A stretch of DNA of 64,000 nucleotides. Origin: Paenibacillus foliorum. Its GTDB lineage: Bacteria; Bacillota; Bacilli; Paenibacillales; NBRC-103111. The notes under the pieces are model-generated. The model was not told where the DNA came from. It made no database searches and saw only the letters and a list, made by a program, of their open reading frames with translations. The stretch spans positions 124,001 to 188,000 of the forward strand of contig NZ_WHOD01000070.1 in assembly GCF_013141765.1 (NCBI RefSeq). Reading direction: 5' to 3'. This document shows positions 18,228 to 26,291 of the stretch, one piece after another (the first letter of the stretch is position 1; every line of letters begins with the position of its first letter). Made by a program: the position numbers and the translations under genes.

Positions 18228-18797
18228 TCACGTAATTTTATCAAATTTGACCTCCCTTTCCAATGACTCTTGGAACTCGATCTTAGGTCCGCTAAATAAA
18301 GCTTCATCCACAACACCCCATGAGATATGCTTCAGCAACTCACTAATCCGATGTTCCTTCGCATGAATCAGTTCAGTAATGGATTCTAAACAACTTTGAC
18401 TATATACTCCATGAAAAGGTATAGGATTGGCCTGTATTAATGGAAAAGCAGCTTGATACTCGATAAGCCTTTTACGCTCGCATAATAATCTCGCCGCTGA
18501 TGATGATACTGTTCGCATATAGCAAGCCGTTACCCATAATTCATTATACTTGGCTAATGTGAATGCCGCATGCATGCTGCTTAATACGCCAAAACCTGGC
18601 ACAAAGTCAGTAATAACTCGAACCCAGCGCGGGAGAACAGGCAATAATAGCCTAGGTTCATTGGCAACAACAATAATTTCTTGGCATATCAATTGCATTT
18701 CATTGATGAGGCGGTTAATCTGTGGCTTACCGTCAATTAAACAAAGCGCTTGGCCGACATCATCCTTGCCACCGGCCAATATGACTCCAGTCAGCAT
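18228..18797 (-). CDS. Degenerate MobA-like nucleotidyltransferase-fold protein
   Basis: A 189-residue protein that aligns by eye with MobA (molybdenum cofactor guanylyltransferase). The N-terminal GVILAGG is kept, but the Arg and Lys of the GTP-binding signature are missing (reads KDDVGQALCLIDGKP). The segment equivalent to GPLAG...CDxP reads GFGVLSSMHAAF...TACYMRT, so the catalytic aspartate is gone. It is therefore unlikely to make the guanine dinucleotide cofactor. It sits divergently from fnr and upstream of the sugar isomerase. It may be a decayed MobA or a repurposed fold; no other molybdenum-cofactor genes are in the window. Confidence 0.65.
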   Translation of the reverse strand: MLTGVILAGGKDDVGQALCLIDGKPQINRLINEMQLICQEIIVVANEPRLLLPVLPRWVRVITDFVPGFGVLSSMHAAFTLAKYNELWVTACYMRTVSSSAARLLCERKRLIEYQAAFPLIQANPIPFHGVYSQSCLESITELIHAKEHRISELLKHISWGVVDEALFSGPKIEFQESLEREVKFDKIT

Positions 18798-18922
18798 AGG
18801 GCGAACACAACCTTTCCGAAAAAAAGTTTTCTTATTCTTAATAAATATAGCGAATTAGACAGCTTCTGGATGTTATATTTATCACAGCACAGAAAAAAAT
18901 TGAGCACTGTAGATGATCTAAG

Positions 18923-18938
18923 TGTGATTATTGTCACA
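18923..18938. promoter_or_regulatory. FNR box upstream of fnr
   Basis: TGTGATTATTGTCACA is a perfect TGTGA-N6-TCACA palindrome, centred 75 bp before the fnr ATG. With a start site near 18972 it would sit at about -41.5, the class II activation position, so Fnr probably activates its own gene. It lies in the divergent region, so the mobA-like gene may also respond. Confidence 0.75.
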
Positions 18939-19005
18939 TCAATTAATAGGGAAATACATTAAGGTTATCTTAACGAATGTTTTCTAATTATCAGGAGGAA
19001 TCCAA

Positions 19006-19722
19006 ATGAAGGATCTAGGCCATAAAGCGGAAGGAATTCATAATACCGAATGCTTCTCCGAGGACAATCTTGCCAGATTAAGAGAAATCATGTATGAGCA
19101 TAAGGTTGAGGCGGGTTCCCATTTGTTCTGGGAAGGGGACATTGCGGATAAGCTGTATTTCATTAAAAACGGACGCATCCAAATTACCAAAACCAATGAT
19201 GATGGGAAAAGTTTTATTTTATATATGTACGGAAAAAGTGATCTATTTGGTCAATTGGATCCTTTTAACCACTCCATACACAGCTTTAATGCTGAAGTTA
19301 TGGAAGACACGGTGATCGGTATCATTCAGCAAAAGGATTTGGAGATACTTCTGTGGCAGCATGGGGATTTAGCGGTGGAATTTATGAAGTGGATGGGGCT
19401 CATGCATCGTATGACACAGACCAAATTTCGCGATTTAATGATGTTCGGCAAGCCCGGAGCGCTCTGCTCCACATTAATTCGTCTAAGTAATTCATACGGT
19501 AAGCCTAACGGCAGCGACATTCTTATCACAAAAAAAGTTAGCAACAGCGAGCTGGCCGATATGATCGGCGCAACCCGCGAAAGTGTTAACCGCATGCTAA
19601 GTGACTTGAGGAAGCTCGACATACTAGCTATGGAAAATAATTATATAATCATAAAAAATATCGAACATTTGAGAAATATTTGTCAATGTGAAAATTGTCC
19701 AAAAGATATTTGCCGCATCTAA
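19006..19722 (+). CDS. fnr: Fnr oxygen-responsive regulator (Crp/Fnr family, C-terminal 4Fe-4S ligands)
   Basis: A 238-residue Crp/Fnr regulator. Residues 20-120 form the cyclic-nucleotide-like beta barrel (EAGSHLFWEGDIADKLYFIKNG), and the C-terminal winged HTH has the recognition helix SELADMIGATRESVNRMLSDL. The decisive mark is the C-terminal cysteine group CQCENCPKDIC: C228, C231 and C236 have the same spacing as the three cluster cysteines of Bacillus Fnr, and D143 in FRDLMMFGKPGAL matches the aspartate ligand. This should be the Bacillus-type anaerobic regulator carrying an oxygen-labile 4Fe-4S cluster, a layout different from the N-terminal cysteines of E. coli FNR. A GGAGG lies before the ATG. 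Its stop overlaps that of the converging yfhH by four bases. Confidence 0.92.
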   Translation: MKDLGHKAEGIHNTECFSEDNLARLREIMYEHKVEAGSHLFWEGDIADKLYFIKNGRIQITKTNDDGKSFILYMYGKSDLFGQLDPFNHSIHSFNAEVMEDTVIGIIQQKDLEILLWQHGDLAVEFMKWMGLMHRMTQTKFRDLMMFGKPGALCSTLIRLSNSYGKPNGSDILITKKVSNSELADMIGATRESVNRMLSDLRKLDILAMENNYIIIKNIEHLRNICQCENCPKDICRI

Positions 19723-20018
19723 TTAGGTAAAAGCATGGAAAGGGGGAAGCTTGATTCTAAGTCTTCTCCCATTTCACCCCAACCCATAATGCCATTGACA
19801 TAGTTCAGTTTGAAAATAGCCCCCTCGGGATGTCCTATTACTTGATAAATTCCAGGCGGATAATCCAACGGATTGAGTGTATAGGCTTTAGCCGTGTAAT
19901 ATTTCCGCTCCAACATCTCCTTATGACTTGGAAACTCAGCTTTCTCCATTGCTTCCAAACTTTGCAGCATCTCCAATTCCAGTTCTTCGCGTGACATTTG
20001 GCTATATAGCTTCTTCAT
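19719..20018 (-). CDS. yfhH: YfhH family protein (DUF1811)
   Basis: A 99-residue protein with the DUF1811/YfhH pattern: start KKLYSQMSREELELEM, central ERKYYTAKAYTLNPLDYPPGIYQVIGHPEG, and FKLNYVNGIMGWGEM. The N-terminal half is helical, and the C-terminal half resembles a small beta barrel. Its start overlaps the stop of the upstream phosphotransferase gene by four bases (20015-20018), so translation is probably coupled. The role of the family is unknown. Confidence 0.8.
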   Translation of the reverse strand: MKKLYSQMSREELELEMLQSLEAMEKAEFPSHKEMLERKYYTAKAYTLNPLDYPPGIYQVIGHPEGAIFKLNYVNGIMGWGEMGEDLESSFPLSMLLPN

Positions 20019-21034
20019 TCACTCACCTCCTGCTCAAAACATAGATAACAAAGTTTCAAGATCCGCTCCTGATTAAGACTTATCCATTTATGGACTTTTA
20101 CAAAACTATCAAGGTACGGCTCCGAATCATTAGGAGGGTCTATTCCAGCCCATTGCCGCCCTAAGAAATGAATACAGAGCACTATACTTCGGAGTAAAAT
20201 CAGCTGAGGCAGCGCCTTAATCTCAGCCGTATTTAAATCTGCAGTTTCAGCATAACCTTTTATGAATGCTTCTAGAAGCTCCCATCGATCACTGTGATAC
20301 CGTATTAATTCATTGATGAACACCGCTGCATCCATTGCACGCAGATCAGGAGTAACAAATTCAAAATCAAGAACAGCCGAAACCTCATCTTCTTTCGTAA
20401 GCACATTGCTGGCTACTAAATCAGAATGTACGAGCTGAACGGGCAGTTGTTTCAAGTTTGAAAGATTATTCAGGAGATTATTAATTTCGGTTTCAAGAAG
20501 CATAGCTTCCTTTTTATATTGACCTTCCTGCATGCTTAGCAACCATTCTGTTAGCTTTTCCCGCGTAACCAAAGGGTGTATCTCATATAGATCGTAGTAG
20601 GGCTCGTAAGCAGCTTCTAAGCCAACGTTAATATATGCTAATGCTGTAACCAGGGCACCCATAGCACTACCAATCGAGGTTACATGTCCTTTGTCAGTCA
20701 GAACGGCTCGTGTACCTTCCAAATATTCAAATAAGATCGAAATCTTACCGGTTGGCATAAGGGTATAATACTCCCCATTAAGAGCTCGTACAGGTTTCGG
20801 TATTTGAAAAGGCAGCTTAGATAGTTGAAGCTTTTGCAGTATACTATATTCAAACCGCACCTTATCCAGATCGGCATGATTTTCATAGATTCGCATTACA
20901 AACTTATAGTTGCCATAACTAACGAACCGAGTCGTATTATTCACTCCGCTTTCATTAGCATCAACATTCCATTTTCCATCGTCAAAATATTGTTCTAACG
21001 CTGCATAAATTTGTGCATCTAAATCTATTGCCAC
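20015..21034 (-). CDS. Aminoglycoside phosphotransferase / kinase-fold protein (APH family)
   Basis: The product of 339 residues has the APH kinase fold: an N-lobe with YKFVMRIYENH (ATP-binding lysine region), the catalytic loop LVHSDLVASNVL (HxDxxxxN), and the metal-binding aspartate in AVLDFEFVTPD. The family includes small-molecule kinases such as homoserine-, choline- and antibiotic-kinases; nothing here fixes the substrate. The GTG at 21034 is chosen because AGGAG lies eight bases upstream. It is translationally coupled to yfhH. Confidence 0.8.
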   Translation of the reverse strand: MAIDLDAQIYAALEQYFDDGKWNVDANESGVNNTTRFVSYGNYKFVMRIYENHADLDKVRFEYSILQKLQLSKLPFQIPKPVRALNGEYYTLMPTGKISILFEYLEGTRAVLTDKGHVTSIGSAMGALVTALAYINVGLEAAYEPYYDLYEIHPLVTREKLTEWLLSMQEGQYKKEAMLLETEINNLLNNLSNLKQLPVQLVHSDLVASNVLTKEDEVSAVLDFEFVTPDLRAMDAAVFINELIRYHSDRWELLEAFIKGYAETADLNTAEIKALPQLILLRSIVLCIHFLGRQWAGIDPPNDSEPYLDSFVKVHKWISLNQERILKLCYLCFEQEVSE

Positions 21035-21141
21035 GAATACAACTCCTAAATTCACCCAAAATTAATATAATATTCAACTTTTCTATATGAAAATAAGATA
21101 TACTAGATATGTATTGAAAAATTGGGAAGGGAGAATCGTCC

Positions 21142-21369
21142 ATGACAACTGAAATTATGTTTCATGATCAAAAAATCCCCGTCCGCTTTATTTCTAGTGA
21201 TCAGAAAGCGATCCCCATGTTGATTCAAGTGCTTGAAAGCTGCCGCACCCACCCTGCCAACAAGCAACAAGACTATGTTTACCACATCGATCTCATTGAA
21301 GTTGTAGGCAACAATGCGATTTTGTATACTTCTATAGAAGATGAAAGGATCCATCTGCCGCTCTATTAG
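21142..21369 (+). CDS. Small protein of unknown function (75 aa)
   Basis: A 75-residue soluble protein preceded by GGGAGAATCG. It contains a hydrophobic/acidic strand pattern (DYVYHIDLIEVVGNNAILYTSIEDERIHLPLY), suggesting a small alpha/beta fold. I do not recognise a family. It is divergent from the kinase-fold gene and stops 12 bp before the stop of the converging gene. Confidence 0.6.
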   Translation: MTTEIMFHDQKIPVRFISSDQKAIPMLIQVLESCRTHPANKQQDYVYHIDLIEVVGNNAILYTSIEDERIHLPLY

Positions 21370-21381
21370 AGCGGCTTTTAT

Positions 21382-22320
21382 TTAACTGACAGGTGTTCCA
21401 GAAAACCCAGCGACTATGAACTTCTTCTCACTACCAGGAAGCCACACCCAGCTTTTAAACAATTGACCGTCCTGCTTCATTTGATCATGCAAATCCTTAA
21501 GCCCGAGAACTGCCGATTCAATCCCATATTGCCCAAAAGCACGGAATAGAAAGCTCATCCTCTCTGTATCGCTCTTAAGCCCGTATAAATGATCAAATAT
21601 CCCCTCATTCTGCTCATCCATGCGGATCATTTCCGACCACATTACCAGTTTACCGTCTGGCTTTAATAAGGATAGCAGAAGCCTATTGTAGTCCAACACA
21701 AGACTATTACGCAAATAGACTAGCGAGTCTATGATTTGGCTTATTTCCTGTTCCGTATACTGACTGGCATAGCTTGCGAATTGGGATAATGCATGAATAT
21801 AAAATAATTGCGTATGTACCGAAGAAGAAACAACTAAATTAAAGCTTTTCTTCAAGTGAGGCAATGCTTCATGTCTACGTGCTGCAAATGCGCTGTCCTT
21901 CAAATACACAACAATTTCCCCAGCGGGAGCTTGGTTTAGCAGCATGTCTTCCCAAGTTTCATAGAATTGAATCTGATCCAAGCATGTGTAATCCACATTA
22001 GTCAATGATTTAATCTTAGTTGATATGCCTGTACCACTCTGCTCCAGAACCTCTTCAATAGAGTTAGCTTCCGTGTCTAGCACCGTAACCTGAGAGAATT
22101 GGCTTACTAAGCCTGGCAAATCCACATCACCATGATTACCCGCCCCAAGAACTGCAGCTTTATCTTTCATCGTCAGTAAGTCTATAGCATTCTCCAAAAG
22201 CTGACGAATTTGAAAGCGGTGTGTGCCCCATTCCTGACTACCCCAATCAACAGCATTCTCAGCATCCAACTGCTGCTGATGCTGTGCCGGATGTATGGGT
22301 GATCGGTTAAATTCCTTCAT
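21382..22320 (-). CDS. Rossmann-like (methyltransferase-type) protein of unknown function
   Basis: A product of 312 residues. A nucleotide-binding-like glycine loop, AAVLGAGNHGDVDLPGL, is followed by an acidic strand end (VTVLDTEAN), the arrangement of SAM-dependent methyltransferases. The rest includes helical segments and YNRLLLSLLKPDGKLVMWSEM, which resembles the late strands of such enzymes. The ATG at 22320 follows GAGGG; a longer frame to 22368 lacks a site. Substrate and activity are unknown. Confidence 0.6.
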   Translation of the reverse strand: MKEFNRSPIHPAQHQQQLDAENAVDWGSQEWGTHRFQIRQLLENAIDLLTMKDKAAVLGAGNHGDVDLPGLVSQFSQVTVLDTEANSIEEVLEQSGTGISTKIKSLTNVDYTCLDQIQFYETWEDMLLNQAPAGEIVVYLKDSAFAARRHEALPHLKKSFNLVVSSSVHTQLFYIHALSQFASYASQYTEQEISQIIDSLVYLRNSLVLDYNRLLLSLLKPDGKLVMWSEMIRMDEQNEGIFDHLYGLKSDTERMSFLFRAFGQYGIESAVLGLKDLHDQMKQDGQLFKSWVWLPGSEKKFIVAGFSGTPVS

Positions 22321-22449
22321 CTTATACCCTCTTCCTACTCTTTTATGATATCTTGTATTATAACACAAGGGTCTAAATTCCGCGCAGGTTGATCATTCCG
22401 TATAGTAAATCTCTAAAAAATGCTTAATTAATATAATGTAAATAAACTA

Positions 22450-22478
22450 TTGACAAGCGTCCATCTCGTTGGTATTAT
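22450..22478 (+). promoter_or_regulatory. tRNA-Val promoter
   Basis: TTGACA (22450-22455), a 17-bp spacer, and TATTAT (22473-22478). The tRNA starts about 20 bp downstream, giving a very short leader. Confidence 0.85.
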
Positions 22479-22498
22479 ATTACTTGTCGCTAAAACAT

Positions 22499-22571
22499 GA
22501 CTTGTTAGCTCAGCTGGGAGAGCACTATCTTGACAGGGTAGGGGTCAGTGGTTCGAGCCCACTACAGGTCA
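22499..22571 (+). tRNA. tRNA-Val (GAC)
   Basis: A full cloverleaf is visible. Acceptor GACTTGT pairs with ACAGGTC, the D-arm is GCTC...GAGC, the anticodon stem CTATC/GGTAG holds loop TTGACAG (anticodon GAC), and the T-arm is AGTGG-TTCGAGC-CCACT. The discriminator is A and no CCA is encoded. The gene is the integration site of the downstream element: its 3' part is repeated at 29696-29742. Confidence 0.93.
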
Positions 22572-22574
22572 TAC
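22528..22574 (+). repeat. attL: 47-bp direct repeat at the tRNA-Val 3' end
   Basis: An exact 47-bp copy of 29696-29742. It begins at the anticodon stem/loop (TCTTGACAGG), covers the variable and T arms and the 3' acceptor strand, and ends three bases past the tRNA. This is the classic core of a tRNA-targeting tyrosine integrase. Confidence 0.93.
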
Positions 22575-22578
22575 GCAG

Positions 22579-22606
22579 AAAGCCTTGAGAAATCAAGGCT
22601 TTTTTT
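22579..22606 (+). terminator. Element-borne terminator after tRNA-Val
   Basis: AAAGCCTTGA-GAAA-TCAAGGCTTT is followed by more T's, directly after the left repeat. It lies inside the element and mimics the host terminator at 29746-29774. Confidence 0.88.
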
Positions 22607-22615
22607 GATTGTTCT

Positions 22616-22975
22616 TTAAATCAAATGGTTATGATTAACTTCTGCATTAACTTCATTGGTCACCGTATGGTCACCACACCTTATTTGACTAACTTCATTC
22701 GCCAAATTACCAAACGATATTTGTCCTACTCTTTTGTTATCTAAGTATTTTATTTTCGCTTTATTATAATATCCATTACGATCCATAATGAAATCCAATA
22801 TTATACATTCCCGATCTAAGTTTTTTAAAGACTTACTATTTAATAAGCTTGGCTGTACTACCTTATATTTTCTTCCAACAACTAAATCTGTGATCCTAAA
22901 ACAATCCTCTGTTTTCTTGAGGTATCTTACCGCCACTCTATAGCCACCTATTAGAGGACCTATCCATAATCCCAT
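22616..22975 (-). CDS. Hypothetical protein at the left end of the element
   Basis: A 119-residue basic protein. The start is supported by AGGTG eight bases upstream, and it follows the integrase by only eight bases. The sequence VVGRKYKVVQPSLLN and KAKIKYLDNKRVGQISFGNLANEV suggests a small beta-rich fold. I do not recognise a family. Its position next to int and attL is typical of accessory recombination or cargo genes, but no function is claimed. Confidence 0.65.
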   Translation of the reverse strand: MGLWIGPLIGGYRVAVRYLKKTEDCFRITDLVVGRKYKVVQPSLLNSKSLKNLDRECIILDFIMDRNGYYNKAKIKYLDNKRVGQISFGNLANEVSQIRCGDHTVTNEVNAEVNHNHLI

Positions 22976-22983
22976 ATATTCAC

Positions 22984-24099
22984 CTACTCAAATAATAATT
23001 TACCGAATTCAGCAGCAGCTTCTTTTTGTATGCTAGGCATTAAGTGACTGTATGTGTCCAGTGTGATTCGAATGTCTGCATGGCCTAATCTTTCTGCAAC
23101 GATCTTAGGGTTAACACCTTGCTTCAATAATAGTGTTGCATGAGTATGTCTCAAATCATGAAATCGTATTTTCTTGAGTTTCGCGTTTTTCATTATTCTA
23201 TAATAAGTACGCATTAAATTTCTTGGAATTACTGGTGTACCTACTGCTGTACAAACAATAAGATCGTTATCCGTGTACAAAGGGCTATTTTGCTTCTTCT
23301 CTAACTCTATGAGCCGTTTATGCTTTTGAAGAATTTGCAGGGTTTCTAGAGGCAAATGTACCTTTCTCATGCCTGCTTTGGTCTTTGTCCCTGTCTTAAG
23401 TGTTTTTCCATCATGACTTAATGTTTGTATGATACTAATCGAAGAATCTTCAATGTCTAGATCCTTCCATCTAAGCCCCAGAACCTCTGCTTGTCTCATT
23501 CCAGTAGTAGCGGCTAAGATAAATGCTACATATAGTCTATCATCTTTGGCAGCGATCAGAAATTCTTTGACTTCCTCTATAGTCCAAACACTCATTTCCT
23601 TTTTATAAGCTTTTGGACGATCAACTAGGGAGGCCACATTCTTGGAAATCAACCCCCAACGTTCAGCTTTATTTAAAGAATCTTTGATAAGAGAATGTAT
23701 TTTTTGTATATTTTCTTGAGCAAGACTTCCCTTACACACCAGATCATTATAAAATTTTTGAATAATCATAGGATTAAGTTTTGATAATTCTACATTTCCC
23801 AAGTACGAATTGATATGTTTATCAACTAACCACCTGTAGTTACTGTATGTAGAAGGCATAATGCTAATTTGTTTGTCATTAAGCCATTGGTTCAAATAGT
23901 CACTAAATAGAATTTTTGACGGTTCTACATAGCTTCCTTTATTAACCTCGCTTAGTGTTTCTACTAGTGCTGCATTTGCCTCCTTCTTAGTCTTAAATCC
24001 TCTTTTCTTTTTCTGAATTCTTTTTCCTGTTAACAGATTCTTACCAAGATCAATAACAAAATACCATGTGTTGCCTTCCTTTTTTACTGATCCAGACAT
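22984..24099 (-). CDS. int: Tyrosine recombinase integrase
   Basis: A 371-residue phage-type integrase. The N-terminal arm-binding domain (about residues 8-55: TWYFVIDLGKNLLTGKRIQ...GFKTKKEANAALVE) is followed by a core-binding SAM-like domain (65-165). The catalytic domain has all expected residues: R202 in TTGMRQAEVLGLRW, HDLRHTH (H314, R317), H340 in LGHADIR and nucleophile Y350 in LDTYSHL. AGGAGG precedes the ATG, four bases after the xis stop. It should integrate and excise the element by recombination between the 47-bp tRNA repeats. Confidence 0.95.
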   Translation of the reverse strand: MSGSVKKEGNTWYFVIDLGKNLLTGKRIQKKKRGFKTKKEANAALVETLSEVNKGSYVEPSKILFSDYLNQWLNDKQISIMPSTYSNYRWLVDKHINSYLGNVELSKLNPMIIQKFYNDLVCKGSLAQENIQKIHSLIKDSLNKAERWGLISKNVASLVDRPKAYKKEMSVWTIEEVKEFLIAAKDDRLYVAFILAATTGMRQAEVLGLRWKDLDIEDSSISIIQTLSHDGKTLKTGTKTKAGMRKVHLPLETLQILQKHKRLIELEKKQNSPLYTDNDLIVCTAVGTPVIPRNLMRTYYRIMKNAKLKKIRFHDLRHTHATLLLKQGVNPKIVAERLGHADIRITLDTYSHLMPSIQKEAAAEFGKLLFE

Positions 24100-24102
24100 C
24101 TT

Positions 24103-24303
24103 TTATTCCTCCTGGAGCGGCAAAGCACCTATAAGCCATTTTTCAAATACTGATTTTGCTACCTTTATTCTTTTACCTGCACGAACTACATGAAATTGTC
24201 CAGAATTAACTAATTCATATGCTTGCCTTCTTCCGATACCAAGAATATTTTGAATATGTGTAACATCTAAAACGATGGGGAGCATTTCTAGAGTAGGAAT
24301 CAT
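24103..24303 (-). CDS. xis: Excisionase-type HTH protein
   Basis: A 66-residue protein with the MerR-like winged helix common to excisionases: LDVTHIQNILGIGRRQAYELVNSGQFHVVRAGKRIKVAKSVFEKWL. GGAG precedes the ATG. It starts immediately after the preceding stop (TAA-ATG) and ends four bases before int, as usual for xis-int pairs. It probably bends DNA at the attachment sites to bias Int toward excision. Confidence 0.85.
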   Translation of the reverse strand: MIPTLEMLPIVLDVTHIQNILGIGRRQAYELVNSGQFHVVRAGKRIKVAKSVFEKWLIGALPLQEE

Positions 24304-24759
24304 TTATTCAGTCTCCTTTGGTTTTTCCATTAATGACTTCCAAAAAGCCTCTTCTTCTTCGTCTATTTCTTCTTCTTGATCAAGAATATTTATAAATTCA
24401 GAATTTTTATGAAGATTGCTATTCAAAAAATCTTCTATGAATTCTTTGACAATATGAATGTTAAGTTTATCTTTTTTATATGACGAATTTTGTTTTATTC
24501 GCATGCCGATGGTATCAATTATTGAAATCATTCTCTTTTCAAAACAATATGGATCATCATCAGATTCAAACTTAAAATCCATTGAATCTACGAGTCCATT
24601 AATGACCTTTAATTTAGTATCATTACTGCCAAATTTTTTTTCACTAGCACAATCCTGAATAACTACGGTTATTTTGTTTCCATCAAAATCACCAAAAGTA
24701 ACTAAATCTACGGGAACATTTTTCTCGAAAACTTGTTCAAAGAAATTTTTTTTGCTCAT
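24304..24759 (-). CDS. Hypothetical acidic element protein
   Basis: A 151-residue acidic protein with no signal or membrane segment, ending in a run of glutamates (DQEEEIDEEEEAFWKSL). GGAG lies before the ATG. It sits between the rep-like gene and xis with a zero-base junction to xis, so it is part of the same operon. Similar genes occupy this slot in Rep_trans elements, but I cannot name a family. Confidence 0.7.
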   Translation of the reverse strand: MSKKNFFEQVFEKNVPVDLVTFGDFDGNKITVVIQDCASEKKFGSNDTKLKVINGLVDSMDFKFESDDDPYCFEKRMISIIDTIGMRIKQNSSYKKDKLNIHIVKEFIEDFLNSNLHKNSEFINILDQEEEIDEEEEAFWKSLMEKPKETE

Positions 24760-24800
24760 TTGTATTCTCCATTTTGAATTTGAATTTTCAATTTTTATTA

Positions 24801-25886
24801 TTAATCATCTGCACTTGTGGTATCAGGATGCAAAAATCTGGTTTTTCTCCGATCTTTTTCAACCTCAAAGGTTGTGTTCTTTTTCAGTAGGTTTACTTCA
24901 AACCATGACTTAATGACATCAGATGTATTCGTGATGGATTCATGGTCACTTATTGATGCAACGGACATCATTAACCCTGCTGCTTGATCAAGAAGTTGTT
25001 TTAAATTTCCTTGTTTAACTGATTCCCGAATTAAGGGGGTTGGTTCATAAGCTAGATCTGCCTTCTGAATATGTTTCCACTTTCTTTTTATTTTCCATCT
25101 AGAGACATTATCGCTACTGGGTTGTCTAATCGTTAGCCAATCAACTGTAAGGTACACCCATAATTCATCAATTTTTTTAAATAACTGCTCAATATTATCA
25201 ATTGTTAACTCCTTTAAAACTTCACGTCTTAATTGGAATTCGACCCTCCAAACTTCGTTTTTAGAATTCCAATCATTTTCATTCCACACATCATTAAACC
25301 ATGTTTTACCTGATTTTTTAATTTCTAGAGATTTATTATAGATTCTTGCCATCATTGGATTTCCTCTACCCACAGTGAACCCACTAAATTTACGTCCATT
25401 TGTGTATTCTTCATTTACAAAATGTTCTGTTTTACTTTTAGCCCTAGTAACTACACCCTTAACATCATTTTGAATAAATTGAAACTGATCTGTATCAGCG
25501 CAAATGTCAGCCCTTGAAAGTCTATTACTTATTGGCTTAACACCAAAGCATTTAAACCAATTCATAAAATGATCGTATGCCTTCTTATGACCATATGACC
25601 AGATATAACTCGACATAAACCTTACAAATATCGGTGAGTTTGATTTCATTTCACTTTCCGCAAATGCAATTGAAAAATCCTTGCAAGATAATTTATACGC
25701 ATAAAACCTTTGTCCATTTCTATGTACCGTAAGAAGCATGTCGCCTAATGGAACTGATTGCTCTATACCCATCATTTGAGCAAAGTCTTTTAGTTTTCTG
25801 AATTCGAGAATAAATGATTCAAAGGAAGAATTATAATTTTCAAAGTCTAAACCGAACTCTAAAGTGTCAAAACCCTTTAATAACAA
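24801..25886 (-). CDS. Rep_trans / MobT-like replication initiator or relaxase
   Basis: A protein of 361 residues that resembles the replication initiation factor (Rep_trans) family of rolling-circle initiators, which includes MobT relaxases. Indicators are SRADICADTDQF, the MMARIYNKSLEIKKSG segment with its YNK motif, and the acidic/basic VWRVEFQLRREVLKEL. I start at the TTG at 25886, nine bases after AGGAGG; the ATG at 25925 would put that site inside the gene. The active tyrosine is probably in ARIYNKS. The protein should nick at an origin, most simply the GC-rich hairpin region just upstream, to start rolling-circle replication or mobilization of the excised circle. Confidence 0.75.
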   Translation of the reverse strand: MLLKGFDTLEFGLDFENYNSSFESFILEFRKLKDFAQMMGIEQSVPLGDMLLTVHRNGQRFYAYKLSCKDFSIAFAESEMKSNSPIFVRFMSSYIWSYGHKKAYDHFMNWFKCFGVKPISNRLSRADICADTDQFQFIQNDVKGVVTRAKSKTEHFVNEEYTNGRKFSGFTVGRGNPMMARIYNKSLEIKKSGKTWFNDVWNENDWNSKNEVWRVEFQLRREVLKELTIDNIEQLFKKIDELWVYLTVDWLTIRQPSSDNVSRWKIKRKWKHIQKADLAYEPTPLIRESVKQGNLKQLLDQAAGLMMSVASISDHESITNTSDVIKSWFEVNLLKKNTTFEVEKDRRKTRFLHPDTTSADD

Positions 25887-25934
25887 GGCTCTAAGCCTCC
25901 TCCTGTTGTATTTTGCACCCAGCATGTTATATGG

Positions 25935-26130
25935 TTGCTGGGAAGACCATTATCGTATCTAGTTACCTAGCCGTAGTCTTGACACGGAGCCTCTACGAGG
26001 GATGCAGGACAGGCGATGCGGTCAGTCCCCCAAAGGGGGCCTGTCCACAAGGAGCAAGCCTAGCACCCCTCGTCCCTCCATATCAAGACCAAGCCAGTTC
26101 GTCGCTTTGCTCCTCTCTGGTACGGCTGAT
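25935..26130. other. GC-rich hairpin region, candidate replication/transfer origin
   Basis: About 200 bp that are much richer in G+C than the surrounding element, with nested inverted repeats. GGACAGG (26007-26013) pairs with CCTGTCC (26040-26046), enclosing CCCCC-AAA-GGGGG (26027-26039). An outer GAGGGA (25997-26002) pairs with TCCCTC (26073-26078). It sits directly upstream of the Rep_trans-like gene, where double-strand origins or oriT are usual. Possible reading frames across it lack ribosome-binding sites. Confidence 0.5.
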
Positions 26131-26131
26131 C

Positions 26132-26272
26132 TTACTCCAATGTTTTACGAATTTTTAAAATTTCCTCCAATAATTTTTTTTCATTTTTCATTTGGATAAT
26201 TCTAGTTTTAATTTGCTGTTGGAGGTACTTTTCAATTTCATTTAGAAAATTTACTAATAAAGTTATAGTCAT
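26132..26272 (-). CDS. Small coiled-coil protein (46 aa), probable
   Basis: A 46-codon frame MTITLLVNFLNEIEKYLQQ... that continues as a lysine/glutamate-rich amphipathic helix (RIIQMKNEKKLLEEILKIRKTLE). AAGAAGG lies just before the ATG with short spacing. It lies between the XRE gene and the origin-like region in the operon direction. The length and weak site make it uncertain. Confidence 0.45.
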   Translation of the reverse strand: MTITLLVNFLNEIEKYLQQQIKTRIIQMKNEKKLLEEILKIRKTLE

Positions 26273-26291
26273 CACCTTCTTTCGTTATAAT

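Noticed and set aside
25913-26199. Plus-strand proteins across the GC-rich patch
   Set aside because: The frames lack ribosome-binding sites, are rich in Pro/Ser/Gly of no recognisable fold, and lie over the inverted repeats of the likely origin.
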